64,000 nucleotides of DNA, taken from contig CALJHC010000030.1 of assembly GCA_938075415.1 (NCBI GenBank), positions 124,001-188,000 on the forward strand. Reading direction: 5' to 3'. Under the pieces are notes generated by a model. The model was not told where the DNA came from and searched no databases. It worked only from the letters and a program-made list of their open reading frames with translations. The position numbers were made by a program, and so were the translations under genes. The DNA is from an uncultured Rubripirellula sp. GTDB lineage: Bacteria; Planctomycetota; Planctomycetia; Pirellulales; Pirellulaceae. This document shows, piece by piece, positions 17,522 to 27,517 of the stretch. Positions within the stretch are counted from its first letter, which is position 1, and the number at the start of each line of letters is the position of its first letter.

Positions 17522-20353
17522 TCAGGGGAGAACTTCAACAACGATGGGATGTGAGGTGACTCCTCCGTCGTTAGCCCCTTTCAGATGGAAGTATCGTTTG
17601 CCAGTCTTGGCGATAGGGTCTGCAGTGATAAAAAACTCCCTGGCGGTTTCGTTTTGACGAACAAGTAAACCGTTCAGGCCAATGTTGTCGACGTAGACGC
17701 CATGGGTGGTATTTCTTCCGGCGTCTTCCTTACCGAAACTGACCTCTGCATTGAATCCTTCTTTCCGGCGAATTAGCACGCGTGCGGAAGTGGTTTCACC
17801 GCGGCGGACCTGAATCAGCCAAGGCTCATCATTCGCTACTTCACCATTAACCGGTTGAATGGTCGGTATTGCGTTGGGTGAATCTACGAGGGTCAGTTCT
17901 CCAACGGGTCCTAGTCGGCGTTCAATCTTTTTACCCTGTATCGATGCGGTGGCGATAACCTCTGGTTGCAGCGTTCCTTCCCAAGCCACGGCATCTTCTG
18001 AAACCCATAGATTTCCAGTTGCAAAGCGTTGACCGGCTTCGATCACAACAGGAAGATTGGATGTAATCTGCGGGGGAAGATCCGCGATATCGAATGTCAC
18101 TTCTCCATCGAATCCATCGAAACGATCAACACGCACGGTAAATTCCCGTCCGGTGCCACGATGGATTTTGCCGTTTGCTTTGTTAACAATCGGCTTGAAG
18201 CTTGGAGTCGCCGGGCGTATTCGTAGACGATATTGATAGTTGTCGCCGCCGCTGGCGCGTGTGTCAGAGACGCGAACTGAATATTGGCCATCTGCCGGCG
18301 TTGAAAAAACAAGGCGGCTGTTCTTACCCGCGAGTCGTTGTGGGTCATCATCATTCTGGTAGAAGATATCGAATGTCGGTAAGCCGTTGGCTGCGGCTGC
18401 TTCACCATGTTTGACTGGCCGCACTACGTAGGCTGGTTCGCCTAGAGCATGAGTGGTGTGTGTGGTTCCGAAGTAGGTCCACCGTTGGCCGTCGTTGGGA
18501 TACACGTTGTAACCAGAGTCCGGGCCACGCGGATAAAGCCAAAGGCGGGTGACCTCTCCTGCGGCGTAAAGGTAATCATTGAGACGCATTTCTTCCCAGT
18601 TGAAAAGTCGAAAATCCCCAACCTGCGAACTGTCTTTTCCCCGAAAGGTGAAGTACGAATCTCGAATTGCTTGTAATCGTGTTCTAAGCACAGGCTGTTG
18701 ATCAGCACCCAGGATCGTGACGATTGGATCAATCAGGCTTTTGTCGAGGCTGTCGGCATCAATCGCCCACTGCTCGCCAGCTTTTGCGGTCCATTGATAG
18801 AGATCCTGTTGACCGGCAGAGCTAATCGAACCGGTGATTTCTACGCCACGCTGGACTGGGATCGCTGAGTTTTGCTCAGCCCCGAGTTGATTCGCAGTTC
18901 TCAGGTCAATCTCATTGAGTTGGGTTAAGGGCCCAAGATCCAGGTAAACGGTTGCCAGCTGATTTGGTGGTTTCTCTTGTGCCAGTGTGGTGGAGGGTAG
19001 TGTGCGTTTGATGATCTCGCCATTCATGAGGCAGACCGTAACCGCATCGCCTGTGGGGTTGATGACCAGATCGTTTGCGGTTTCATTGAAAGTCCCCAGG
19101 GCCGCAACTTGGCTCCATGATTTAGTTTCAACGAGCTTGATTCCACCGCCTTCACTAATGACAACAAGAGTTTTTCCGTCGGGGGTGAGTTGCAAGTGTG
19201 TCAAAGCGGTCTCGTCGAGGTATCGAGTCGCGATTAGTGGATTGATCTGCGGAGACTTCTTTGACTGGAGTTTCCAGATGCGAAGGCGGTTGTCAGAACT
19301 GCCAGCGATGACATGTGAGTCATCAGCAGAAAAAAGCACAGCAAGTACTTCGCCTTCAGGCTGACTCAGAGTGTCAAGACGCTGGCCAGTTTCAACATGC
19401 CAAATCTTGACGGTTTCATCCGCACAGGCGCTGGCGAGCAAGATGCCATCGTTGGAGAAACAGAGATCAAAAATCGCACCATTATGACCGGCATAGCGTC
19501 TGATCAATTCGCCGGTCTCGGTATTCCATAGAACGATTTCGCGATCGTAGCCGGCGGTTGCAATGTAACGCTCGTCGGGAGAGAAGGCGGCAGCGTAGAG
19601 AACGTCTCGATGACCGACGAATTCCCGCAGCAGCTCTCCGTTGGAAGTTGAATAGATGGCTGCGAGGCCGAACGCTCCGGTCCTACCTGACGCGGCGAGT
19701 ATTCTTGCGCCATCTGAGCTGAACGTGATTGCGTTGACCTTGTTGAGGTCGTTCTGGATTGTCAGTAACGGAACGCCTTGATCGTCACTAATTTCAATTT
19801 CTCCATAACGAGCGATTGCTATTTTGGACTGATCCTCTGAAACAGCCATGGCGGTAACAGGCAGCGCGGTTCCGGCTGTCATTTTTAATGCTGGCGTCAC
19901 GATGGATCGTTTCAGTGGGGTGGGGCCACTTGGTCCGATGGCACCTTGATCGATCCAATCCGCGAGTAGCTTGGCTTCCGTCGCTGTTGGTCGAGCTTCA
20001 CCCTCCGGTGGCATTCTAGGTTTCAATTTTCCTTGCAGCCTAAGCGTTAAGCGACTGCTGTTGGCTGATCCAGGGGTAATTGCAACCCCGTGTTCTCCGC
20101 CAGCTATCAGGCTCTGGTGGGTTTCCATCACGTAGCCGCCTTCTGCGTCATCGCTTGTGTGGCAGCCCGTACAATATTTTTGAAGGATTGGGCGCACTTC
20201 GGTATCGAATTCAATAGGATCCGCCGCTGCGACAAGAGGCAGTGTGTCGCGGAAGGCTGAAGGGATACAGAAAACCAGAACGCAGATTAGGCGGTTCAAA
20301 ACCGATGGACGGGTCGTTTTTGGGTTCATGGCGTCAGTAGGAGTTCTAGACAT
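17522..20353 (-). CDS. Secreted c-type cytochrome/WD40-repeat protein
   Basis: 943 residues; an alternative ATG at 20329 would shorten it by 8. A signal peptide precedes a planctomycete cytochrome domain (PSCyt1) with CTGCH at 61-65 and a likely distal ligand Met in RMPPEGEA. About seven WD40 repeats follow (roughly residues 170-455; VLYAAAFSPDERYIATAGYD, AIFDLCFSNDGILLASACAD). The last half holds beta-rich domains of the bacterial pre-peptidase type. It is the last gene of a three-gene minus-strand cluster with a DUF1549/1553 and a DUF1501 protein. Such clusters are common in planctomycetes and thought to act at or outside the inner membrane; no reaction is established. Confidence 0.88.
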   Translation of the reverse strand: MSRTPTDAMNPKTTRPSVLNRLICVLVFCIPSAFRDTLPLVAAADPIEFDTEVRPILQKYCTGCHTSDDAEGGYVMETHQSLIAGGEHGVAITPGSANSSRLTLRLQGKLKPRMPPEGEARPTATEAKLLADWIDQGAIGPSGPTPLKRSIVTPALKMTAGTALPVTAMAVSEDQSKIAIARYGEIEISDDQGVPLLTIQNDLNKVNAITFSSDGARILAASGRTGAFGLAAIYSTSNGELLREFVGHRDVLYAAAFSPDERYIATAGYDREIVLWNTETGELIRRYAGHNGAIFDLCFSNDGILLASACADETVKIWHVETGQRLDTLSQPEGEVLAVLFSADDSHVIAGSSDNRLRIWKLQSKKSPQINPLIATRYLDETALTHLQLTPDGKTLVVISEGGGIKLVETKSWSQVAALGTFNETANDLVINPTGDAVTVCLMNGEIIKRTLPSTTLAQEKPPNQLATVYLDLGPLTQLNEIDLRTANQLGAEQNSAIPVQRGVEITGSISSAGQQDLYQWTAKAGEQWAIDADSLDKSLIDPIVTILGADQQPVLRTRLQAIRDSYFTFRGKDSSQVGDFRLFNWEEMRLNDYLYAAGEVTRLWLYPRGPDSGYNVYPNDGQRWTYFGTTHTTHALGEPAYVVRPVKHGEAAAANGLPTFDIFYQNDDDPQRLAGKNSRLVFSTPADGQYSVRVSDTRASGGDNYQYRLRIRPATPSFKPIVNKANGKIHRGTGREFTVRVDRFDGFDGEVTFDIADLPPQITSNLPVVIEAGQRFATGNLWVSEDAVAWEGTLQPEVIATASIQGKKIERRLGPVGELTLVDSPNAIPTIQPVNGEVANDEPWLIQVRRGETTSARVLIRRKEGFNAEVSFGKEDAGRNTTHGVYVDNIGLNGLLVRQNETAREFFITADPIAKTGKRYFHLKGANDGGVTSHPIVVEVLP

Positions 20354-20420
20354 CAGGGAGGGTAGATCAAAATTGCAGCAGAAAGTGATTCAATTCAGAC
20401 TTGGTAATGGTGTCGGCAAC

Positions 20421-22907
20421 CTAGTGGTTGAATGCAAATTCGCTGCTGGTGAGAATGCTCCACGCTGCATCTTGCAAAGCTGTCGCACGGTCGTCACCGT
20501 ATTCCGCAATGACAGTGGTAAGGTTTCCCAACTCTTGATTGGTTGGTTCGCGAGTCAATGCAGCGATAAAGAGTCGTTCTATGATTTGTTCGTTAGAGGA
20601 GCCGGACTTGATCATCGTTGAAATGATGTTTGAGTCGCTCTCTAATTTTGGATTTAGCGTATCCCCATTGGACAAGTGTAAAACCTGAACCATGCTGGGA
20701 TTGTCACTGCGTTCGCACTCGCAGGTGATCTCACGAGGATTACGACCGAAGGTTTTCAGGAAGTATGACTTGACGGAAGCGTCATAAAGTTGGATGGCGC
20801 GAGTGCCTTCAGCATAGAACTCGGTTTTTTGCGTATCTGCCCCCGGAAAAGCGATTTCATTGAATGCGGTGGTCGTTCCGAGTACCTGGTCAATTGAATC
20901 CAGGAGCACCTCCGCCATCAGTCGTTTGGGATAGTACCGACTGTGGTACTTCATCTCGGCTTTATTTTCTGGCAGTGCGATACTTTGTCGTTGGTAGGTT
21001 TCGCTTAGCAGGATGGTTCGCATGACCTTGGTAAGATCGAACTGCGATTCGATGACAAAGTTGGCGACCGACTGTAATTGTTGCTCATTAGTCGCTGGAT
21101 TACTCAGGCGTAAATCATCGACTTGCTCGACAAGGCCTCGTCCAAAAAAGTTCGCCCAAATTCGGTTGGCGATAGCTCTGGAAAAGTAAGGGTTATCGGG
21201 GGAAGTCATCCAGTCGGCGAGGACGAGGCGTCGATCCTTGGGGTCGTTGAAATCGATTGGATCTGAATCCAGGGGTGCAGGAGGTTGCGGTTTGCCACGG
21301 TTGGGTTGAATGAGTTCACCAGACGTTGCGACATAGAGTGTGCGGATGCCATCGCCGTTTCTGCCATCGCCTCCCCATCCTTTTGCTCGGACGCGTGCAA
21401 AGAGATTTGCCATTGAGTAGTACTGGTCATTGGTCCATTTTTCGAGAGGATGGTTATGGCATTTGGCACAACCAATGGATAATCCCAGAAAAGCCTGACA
21501 GGCATTCTCGGTCATTTCTTCAGGGCTTTGATGGAGGGCGTAAAAGTTAGTTGCGCCATTTTCGTTGCTGCCCCCAGTGGCTGTGAGTACCTGCTTGACT
21601 AGCTCATCCCACGGAATGTTTTTCTCCACGGCACTGCGAACCCATTGGTAATACGTCTTGACTGCAACCGGTCTCAATCGCGTTCCGTTAATCAGAAGCA
21701 GATCGCACCAGCGATAGGTCCAGTAGTCAACGTAGTCGCTGCTTAGCAGCAGTTGATCGATAAGCCATTGGCGGCGTTGGTCCTGGGGCTGAGCGTGATA
21801 CGCAGCACGTTCCTCCGGGGTGGGTAGTCGACCGATGGTGTCAATGGTGGCCCGTCGTAGGTAAGAATCGTCATCACAGCGTGGTGAGGGTGGTAGGTTA
21901 AGTTTTGCCAACTGAGCGAGATTGTTTTGATCCACGAAATTGCTAGAAGGCGCGTTTGTAAATAGTTCTAACGCAATTTCATTTGGGTACGGTACGGTGA
22001 TCCGAGCCAGCTTGACTTGACTGCCGAACCAGACAAGAACCGCCCCTTGACCGCTGTTGTGCACTGAGACGATACCACGATCGGTTACGGTCGCTATCGA
22101 TTCGTCAGTGGAGGTGAATTTTGCCCATTTCGTTACATCGATCTCGCGTCCATCATCGTAATGTGCCGTGACGAGAATCTGCGTCTGATCACCGGAGGCG
22201 AGAGTTGAGACTTCAGGAGATACGGTTATTTCCGATAGTCGGACATCATCGATAGTTGGCCCGGTTGCTCCTGCGGCGATCCAATTCGCGACGACCCCGT
22301 AATTCTCTGACTCGGTGTCAAGTTTTAATCCGCCTTTATGCGGCAAGGCGCCAGAAGGTTTGGTTAGCAAAAGACTCTTGCCGGGGTCAGCCAGTTCGAT
22401 ACGACGCCCTCTCGCTTCACGGGCAATTGTTTTGAAGTCAGCGTCCGCATCGTAACCGCGCAGTGAGAGGCGGAAGCCACCCTTGCCTGCGAGTGCTCCA
22501 TGGCAAGCGCCGGAGTTGCATCCAACTTTGGTAAGGATGCTTTGGATTTCGTGACGAAAACTCCACTGTTTTGTGTCGCTACTATTGGTGACGTGGACAG
22601 TCGCTGACGCTCGTCGCCCCTGTTTGTCCAGAGCAGTGATGGTTGTTTGTCCATCTGAGGACGACTGAAGTTGGCTTCCTTCCAGCGTGCAAACGGACTC
22701 GTCGCTGAACGTGAACTGAATCTCTTTGTTGCTAATCACGGGACCAGCGGTACCGTGATCTGCAAGTTCGATAACAATGATCTGCTGTGAGGTCATTGGC
22801 CCATTCAGATGGATCACCTCCGGCAGGATTTGTATCTCACCAGCAGACAAGCCCATGTCAAAGAGAAGGAGTGATGCGAATATCAGGAGAGAACGGTGCG
22901 GATACAT
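20421..22907 (-). CDS. DUF1549/DUF1553 protein with Ig-like domains and haem motif
   Basis: I chose the ATG at 22907 (828 residues), which begins a standard signal peptide (MYPHRSLLIFASLLLF); an ATG at 22943 adds 12 residues. Ig-like (Big_2-type) domains lie before and after a cytochrome-like segment whose haem motif is CNSGACH, that is C-x4-CH rather than CxxCH. DUF1549 follows (LPPSPRCDDDSYLRRATIDT, and the haem-site-like CAKCHNHPLEKW), then DUF1553 toward the C-terminus (MRTILLSETYQRQS). It is the middle gene of the cluster, 67 bp before the WD40/cytochrome gene. The exact role is unknown. Confidence 0.9.
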   Translation of the reverse strand: MYPHRSLLIFASLLLFDMGLSAGEIQILPEVIHLNGPMTSQQIIVIELADHGTAGPVISNKEIQFTFSDESVCTLEGSQLQSSSDGQTTITALDKQGRRASATVHVTNSSDTKQWSFRHEIQSILTKVGCNSGACHGALAGKGGFRLSLRGYDADADFKTIAREARGRRIELADPGKSLLLTKPSGALPHKGGLKLDTESENYGVVANWIAAGATGPTIDDVRLSEITVSPEVSTLASGDQTQILVTAHYDDGREIDVTKWAKFTSTDESIATVTDRGIVSVHNSGQGAVLVWFGSQVKLARITVPYPNEIALELFTNAPSSNFVDQNNLAQLAKLNLPPSPRCDDDSYLRRATIDTIGRLPTPEERAAYHAQPQDQRRQWLIDQLLLSSDYVDYWTYRWCDLLLINGTRLRPVAVKTYYQWVRSAVEKNIPWDELVKQVLTATGGSNENGATNFYALHQSPEEMTENACQAFLGLSIGCAKCHNHPLEKWTNDQYYSMANLFARVRAKGWGGDGRNGDGIRTLYVATSGELIQPNRGKPQPPAPLDSDPIDFNDPKDRRLVLADWMTSPDNPYFSRAIANRIWANFFGRGLVEQVDDLRLSNPATNEQQLQSVANFVIESQFDLTKVMRTILLSETYQRQSIALPENKAEMKYHSRYYPKRLMAEVLLDSIDQVLGTTTAFNEIAFPGADTQKTEFYAEGTRAIQLYDASVKSYFLKTFGRNPREITCECERSDNPSMVQVLHLSNGDTLNPKLESDSNIISTMIKSGSSNEQIIERLFIAALTREPTNQELGNLTTVIAEYGDDRATALQDAAWSILTSSEFAFNH

Positions 22908-23110
22908 GCTGTTGGTGGGGAACTCGAGTTTGAATACTGACATTGGATGCAGATTGAGCGGGTGATGCGGCGAGAGAAATGCATTGCTTGTATCAATGCC
23001 GCGATCGCTTCTTGGTTAATCAGGTTAGAGGTAGGGGGGATATTCTTGGATACCTTTTCCAGGATCTTCAGCGTTTCGGATGGTAATCGCGAGATTTTGG
23101 AAACGTGCGA

Positions 23111-24487
23111 TCAGGAAAATAGCTCGGTGATTTCGTTGACACCAAAGTCGACCAAAGGGAAGGGTCGTCCGGCTGGTCCTGGCAATTCAGCATGCAGGTC
23201 AAGGCCTAGGCTCTTGAAGATGGTGGCGATGATTTCCCCGGGATTCGTAGGGCGATCTGCTGGAACCGCACCGATAGGATCACTGGCACCGACCGCACGG
23301 CCACCTTGAACACCGCCGCCAGCAAAAGTGCAGGAAAAGCATTGCGGCCAATGGTCTCGGCCGCCGGCCGGATTGACTTTGGGTGTTCGTCCGAATTCGG
23401 CGAGACCGCAGACCAAGGTGTCGTCGAGCATGCCGCGCTGATCGAGGTCCGAGATCAATGCTGAATAACCTTGATCGTACATTGGGGCAACGATGTTCTT
23501 CATTCCCTCGATGGTTGTGAACGGCTTGCTTCCATGGATATCCCATGTAACTTCGTTAAAGACTGTCAAAAAGGTGTTGACGGTAACGAATCGAACACCC
23601 GCTTCGATTAGCCGTCGGGAAAGCAAACAACATTGACCAAAGCGATTCATGCCGTATCGTTCGCGAACCGCTGTTGGTTCTTTGGTTAGATCAAAAGCTT
23701 CCCTCGCTTGCTGGCTACTCATTAACCGATAGGCAGAGTCGAAATTGGAATCAAGCATTTTGGCTGATTCTGTGGCTTCCAACTCGCTGAGACGTCCTTC
23801 AATCGCATCCCTCATTCTTCGGCGTCGGTCGATCCGGACATCACCTAGCGTGTTGGGTGGTAACAGGTCGGGTACCTTGAAATTTTCTTTACTGGGGTCC
23901 GCCATCAATGCGAATGGGTCGAACGCCTTTCCGAGGAAGCCGCCTGCTTGGCCGTTGGGTAGATTTCCGCCGCCCCTTCCCATTGTTTCTGGCAGGACGA
24001 CATGAGCTGGTAAGTCACTACGTCGCCCTCTCAGATAATGCAACACCGCGCCGGCGTGCGGATAATTCACTCCACCTGTAAACTGCCGCCCGGTCTGCAG
24101 CATCTGCCAGCCCGCGTCATGAACCGCTGCGGCGGTATGGTAACAGGAACGCACGACCGAGAACTTATCTGCAATCTCAGCATGCTTTGGTAGTATTTCT
24201 GAAACTTGAAAATCAGCATTGGTAGAAATGGCTTGGAAGGGGCCACGCACCTCTGCGGGTGCATTGGGTTTCATATCAAAGGTGTCGAGGTGGCTCGGCG
24301 CACCAAGGTTGAAAATCATGATGCACGAGCGTTTGTCGTTGCTCGAGTCATTTGATGTCGCGGATTCGGCGGCAAGTAATTGAGGGAGTCCAAAACCAAG
24401 CGCGCCGAGTGAACCGACTTGAAGAAAATCGCGTCGCGTCGATCCGTTGCAGGTGTGGGCTGATGCTTTTGAGATTAAGTTCAACAT
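23111..24487 (-). CDS. DUF1501 protein with Tat-type leader
   Basis: 458 residues. The N-terminus has a twin-arginine motif (STRRDFLQVGSLGALGFG), so it is probably folded before export by Tat. The body has DUF1501 features: CIMIFNLGAPSHLDTFDMKP near the start, LAEFGRTPKVN and GGRDHWPQCFSC toward the end, a fold related to the alkaline phosphatase/sulfatase superfamily. It is first in the three-gene minus-strand cluster. Proteins of this family almost always accompany a DUF1549/1553 partner; their substrate is not known. Confidence 0.92.
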   Translation of the reverse strand: MLNLISKASAHTCNGSTRRDFLQVGSLGALGFGLPQLLAAESATSNDSSNDKRSCIMIFNLGAPSHLDTFDMKPNAPAEVRGPFQAISTNADFQVSEILPKHAEIADKFSVVRSCYHTAAAVHDAGWQMLQTGRQFTGGVNYPHAGAVLHYLRGRRSDLPAHVVLPETMGRGGGNLPNGQAGGFLGKAFDPFALMADPSKENFKVPDLLPPNTLGDVRIDRRRRMRDAIEGRLSELEATESAKMLDSNFDSAYRLMSSQQAREAFDLTKEPTAVRERYGMNRFGQCCLLSRRLIEAGVRFVTVNTFLTVFNEVTWDIHGSKPFTTIEGMKNIVAPMYDQGYSALISDLDQRGMLDDTLVCGLAEFGRTPKVNPAGGRDHWPQCFSCTFAGGGVQGGRAVGASDPIGAVPADRPTNPGEIIATIFKSLGLDLHAELPGPAGRPFPLVDFGVNEITELFS

Positions 24488-25173
24488 GGATTTGCCTGTT
24501 GCGGTTGATCGCGTGGCATTTGCGAATCAGTTCCGCATGATGTTGGATGTTAATGATCTTAGGAACTCAGGTGCTGAGTTCCGCGGTGATGCTGAAATAC
24601 TCCGATTATCAGCACCTCTGTTGGCTATTGGTTTTTGCCTGACGTTATTGTTACCTGAGCAAGAAAGCATCTGGCTAGGCAACGCTGGCATCTTCGTTAA
24701 TTGGAGGCTCGGGAGTGTCCAATCCCGATCCGTTGAATTATAGCAGACTGCTTGAAACGCGATCTGTTCTATTGAGCCGTAAAGCGGTTGCAATTCCTTT
24801 GGATCATGCTGAGCTAGGGGGGCAGTTGGTTTTGCAGATGAGCGTGTAGAGCACGCTCTCTCCGGAGCCGCGTTGTCCACTGCATGCACCGGCAAGAAGG
24901 AGGGGTTTAGGCCGCAAATACCTGAAAGTCGCGGGATATTCTTTTCGTTTGAATTACAGAAACGCCGGTTTTCTGAAACTGAATTCGTCACATTTGGTCT
25001 AGAAAGCGTTTGTGTTTCGGCATTGTTGAACCCGGTCACCTCCGTCAAAGTGAGTAGGTGACGCAGGACCCCGTGTTCCAGATGCCGTGTTCCAGATGCC
25101 GTGTTCCAGACGCCGTGTTCCAGATGCCGTGATCTGTACTGGACCAAGGAGAGGTGCGATTCGCGGGGCAACT
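24488..25173. other. Intergenic region with 14-bp repeats
   Basis: A long open frame on the minus strand (24527-25171) runs through the tandem repeat, has low-complexity composition and no domain; I do not regard it as a gene. The left part is the upstream region of the DUF1501 cluster. Nothing else is recognisable. Confidence 0.5.
25071..25132. repeat. 14-bp tandem repeat, four copies plus a partial one
   Basis: ccgtgttccagatg at 25071, 25085, 25099 (one T to C change) and 25113, then the start of a fifth copy. It lies just beyond the 3' end of the CPBP protease gene. Confidence 0.9.
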
Positions 25174-26214
25174 TTAGGCGTTTGCGAGTGCGTTAAGTAG
25201 CGTAAGGCTATTAAGAACGATATGAATCGCGATGGGAGCGAAAAGAGAGCCTGTTTGGCGATAAAGGTAGCCCAAACCCAAGGATAATACGAAAATTGGG
25301 ATCGGCGCCGCTCCCTGATTTGGGAAGTGCATGATCGCAAAGATAAAGCTGGTAACAAAAAGGGGCCAGTATGCCGAGGGTCGCCATTTACCGGTGCTCG
25401 CGGCGGTGTCATCAACTTTTCGGTCAGCCATTCCTTGCAGCGAGCCTTGCAAGAGGCCTCGAAAAAGGATTTCTTCGAGAACCGGCGTTAGCAACCCGGT
25501 CGCAAAGAATGTCACTGTCCAGAATACAGGTGTGCCTTGGCTCAATAAGGTTTTTAGGACCGGATGCTCGTAGTCCACCCAATAGGAGGCGATAGAACTG
25601 CTCAGCATCACAGCAGGAAGGATAACAGCGATTCCCTTTAAACTTAGTAGCCAATCGTTTGGGTTGGCTTGCAACCCGAGTCGCTGTGCCGCGTCTCGTT
25701 TCAAGATGGTCAGCCAGCCAATGATTAAGGCAATGGTCATCAACATCGCGCCGATCTGAACACAGGTATTCTTCAGTGCGGTGTCTGCCAAGCCAGCTGT
25801 CTCGATTGACTCAGGATCCTTGACTGCGTCCTCGGTGGAGGGAGCGAGTGCAGGTTTCTGACTAGCGTCTTGTCCGCTGATGGGTACCTGATTCTCGATT
25901 TGAACCGGGCTGTCCGCACTGTCACTAGGATTGATTGTTCCCGCTGCCATCCAACCTACGGTTTGGAACAGGCTGATCAACAAAAGGGGCGTGATAATTC
26001 GTAAGCCAAAAGCCATCAAGAAGTCAGCGGGTGACCAAAACGGTCGGTCACGCTTCTGAAACGGGACCAGAGAATCCAGCCAGCATCTGAACGTAGCGTT
26101 GGATGCTTTTTTGGCACGAATCAACGATCGAAGCAGAAGCGACCAACTCACTAAGCCGCCTATCAAGATCGCCAGCAACGTCAATAGGATCACAGTTTGC
26201 AAAGCAACGATCAT
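25174..26214 (-). CDS. CPBP family glutamic intramembrane protease
   Basis: 346 residues, several membrane helices. A polar Ser/Asp/Glu-rich segment (about 95-145) lies outside the core. The catalytic motifs are complete: E247-E248-ILF-R252, H296 in IMHFPNQG, and H331-IVL-N335. CPBP proteases include CAAX processing enzymes and bacteriocin-immunity proteins; the substrate here is unknown. The start ATG overlaps the stop of pgsA by 4 bp (ATGA), so the two are co-translated. Confidence 0.9.
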   Translation of the reverse strand: MIVALQTVILLTLLAILIGGLVSWSLLLRSLIRAKKASNATFRCWLDSLVPFQKRDRPFWSPADFLMAFGLRIITPLLLISLFQTVGWMAAGTINPSDSADSPVQIENQVPISGQDASQKPALAPSTEDAVKDPESIETAGLADTALKNTCVQIGAMLMTIALIIGWLTILKRDAAQRLGLQANPNDWLLSLKGIAVILPAVMLSSSIASYWVDYEHPVLKTLLSQGTPVFWTVTFFATGLLTPVLEEILFRGLLQGSLQGMADRKVDDTAASTGKWRPSAYWPLFVTSFIFAIMHFPNQGAAPIPIFVLSLGLGYLYRQTGSLFAPIAIHIVLNSLTLLNALANA

Positions 26215-26804
26215 TCAGCCTCTTTGGACTCCACGGGAGAAGATTCACGCATCATTCGCGCCGCGGCTACGGAATAATCGTATCCGGAGTAGACGGTCAA
26301 AAAGATCGCTGACCAAAGGAACCAGGTTCCTGCGGTTGCCAGCCATTGAGTGTTCGGTTGTATCAAGGAGCAGAGTACAGCGCAAACGGCACCACACTGC
26401 AGTACCATTTTCCACTTACCGAGTTGGTTCGCAGAAAAGTCTCCTCCAGAGCTTTCGATCATTCCACGCAGGCTAGTGACCAGTAATTCTCGACCAACGA
26501 CAATGGTGGCCATCCACGAGGCTACGGGAGAGTCAGGAACTTCTACTAGAGCGATGAACGTGCCGCAGATGATGATTTTGTCAACGAATGGGTCGAAGAT
26601 TCGTCCAAGTTTTGTCACCTGCCCGTACTTTCTGGCCCAGTATCCGTCCATCCAATCGGTTGAGACAGCAATGAGAAAGATGGTCACGGCCGCCGTGTAC
26701 TTTTCTAGCGGGATAAGTGCAATTACGGCAATCGCCAGAGCAAAACGCGCCGTCGTCAGGGCATTGGGTACGTTGTAGATCGATCCAGATTTTGACGAGG
26801 TCAT
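26211..26804 (-). CDS. pgsA: CDP-diacylglycerol-glycerol-3-phosphate 3-phosphatidyltransferase
   Basis: Makes phosphatidylglycerophosphate from CDP-diacylglycerol and glycerol 3-phosphate, the committed step to phosphatidylglycerol and cardiolipin in the inner membrane. I chose the ATG at 26804 (197 residues, the usual size) because ggag lies about 11 nt upstream and the protein then begins near the conserved NVPNALTTAR; a start at 26933 would add 43 atypical residues. The full CDP-alcohol phosphotransferase motif is present: D53-G54-x2-A57-R58-x8-G67-x3-D71-x3-D75. It forms an overlapping pair with the CPBP protease gene. Confidence 0.93.
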   Translation of the reverse strand: MTSSKSGSIYNVPNALTTARFALAIAVIALIPLEKYTAAVTIFLIAVSTDWMDGYWARKYGQVTKLGRIFDPFVDKIIICGTFIALVEVPDSPVASWMATIVVGRELLVTSLRGMIESSGGDFSANQLGKWKMVLQCGAVCAVLCSLIQPNTQWLATAGTWFLWSAIFLTVYSGYDYSVAAARMMRESSPVESKEAE

Positions 26805-27517
26805 CGTTTGCAGGATCTCCGTTCCGTGGGAATGGTTCGGGTTTGGAAGCTGTGCTGAAGATAATTCCGGTGGCATCAGTGTACCTAACAAATCAATTGT
26901 AAGAATGAGGGGCAAGTTGAAGTCGCGTGTCACCGTTTGGGGCGGTTTTCTTTTAAGAGTGATCTCTTCAGAGCCAGTCGTAATATTTGGCTCGGACTGC
27001 TGGTCGAGTCGCGGGATCGCTTCCAGATCTTTTAGAGCCCATCGTTGCCCCGAGTTTCGCGGTAGTTCTGGTCCGATTGGAAATAATTCAGAGCCAAACG
27101 GCAGCGGTTTTTACTGAACATCGCAGGTTCGTAGCGTGCATTTGCCGAGATTTACCTACCGCTGGAATTCGACGTGGCGGATTGGTCATCAAGGTTGGCC
27201 GGATTGCCGGATCAGTGTTTATTTCGCCGCGTGACCAAGAGTCTGCAGGGCATTGGTTTCAGTTCGGGTGTCTGCTAGACAACGCGACCAGTAAGAGGTT
27301 TGTTTCCTGCTTGCCTTTCATGTTCCCAGTACATTAGGGAGCAGAATCAGACAAACGGAGCTTTGATTTCGCTTTTCTCGCGAGTCGGTGCAGTGGATGG
27401 CCCCCCTTTTGTTTATCGCAAAAGCATCTTCAGTATCGTTTTGGCAAATTATCCAGCCGACGAATAAAACCTGACATCCGCAGCAGTAGCCCAAGATGGC
27501 GATCATCGCTTCAGCTA
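26805..27517. other. Intergenic region between rimO and pgsA
   Basis: About 700 bp. Small overlapping frames on both strands show no domain. No tRNA-like cloverleaf, repeat or strong hairpin seen. Confidence 0.45.

Noticed and set aside
24527-25171. 214-codon minus-strand frame
   Set aside because: Passes through the 14-bp repeats, has odd composition (His, Arg, Ser, Asn rich) and no domain; it also overlaps the upstream region of the DUF1501 cluster.
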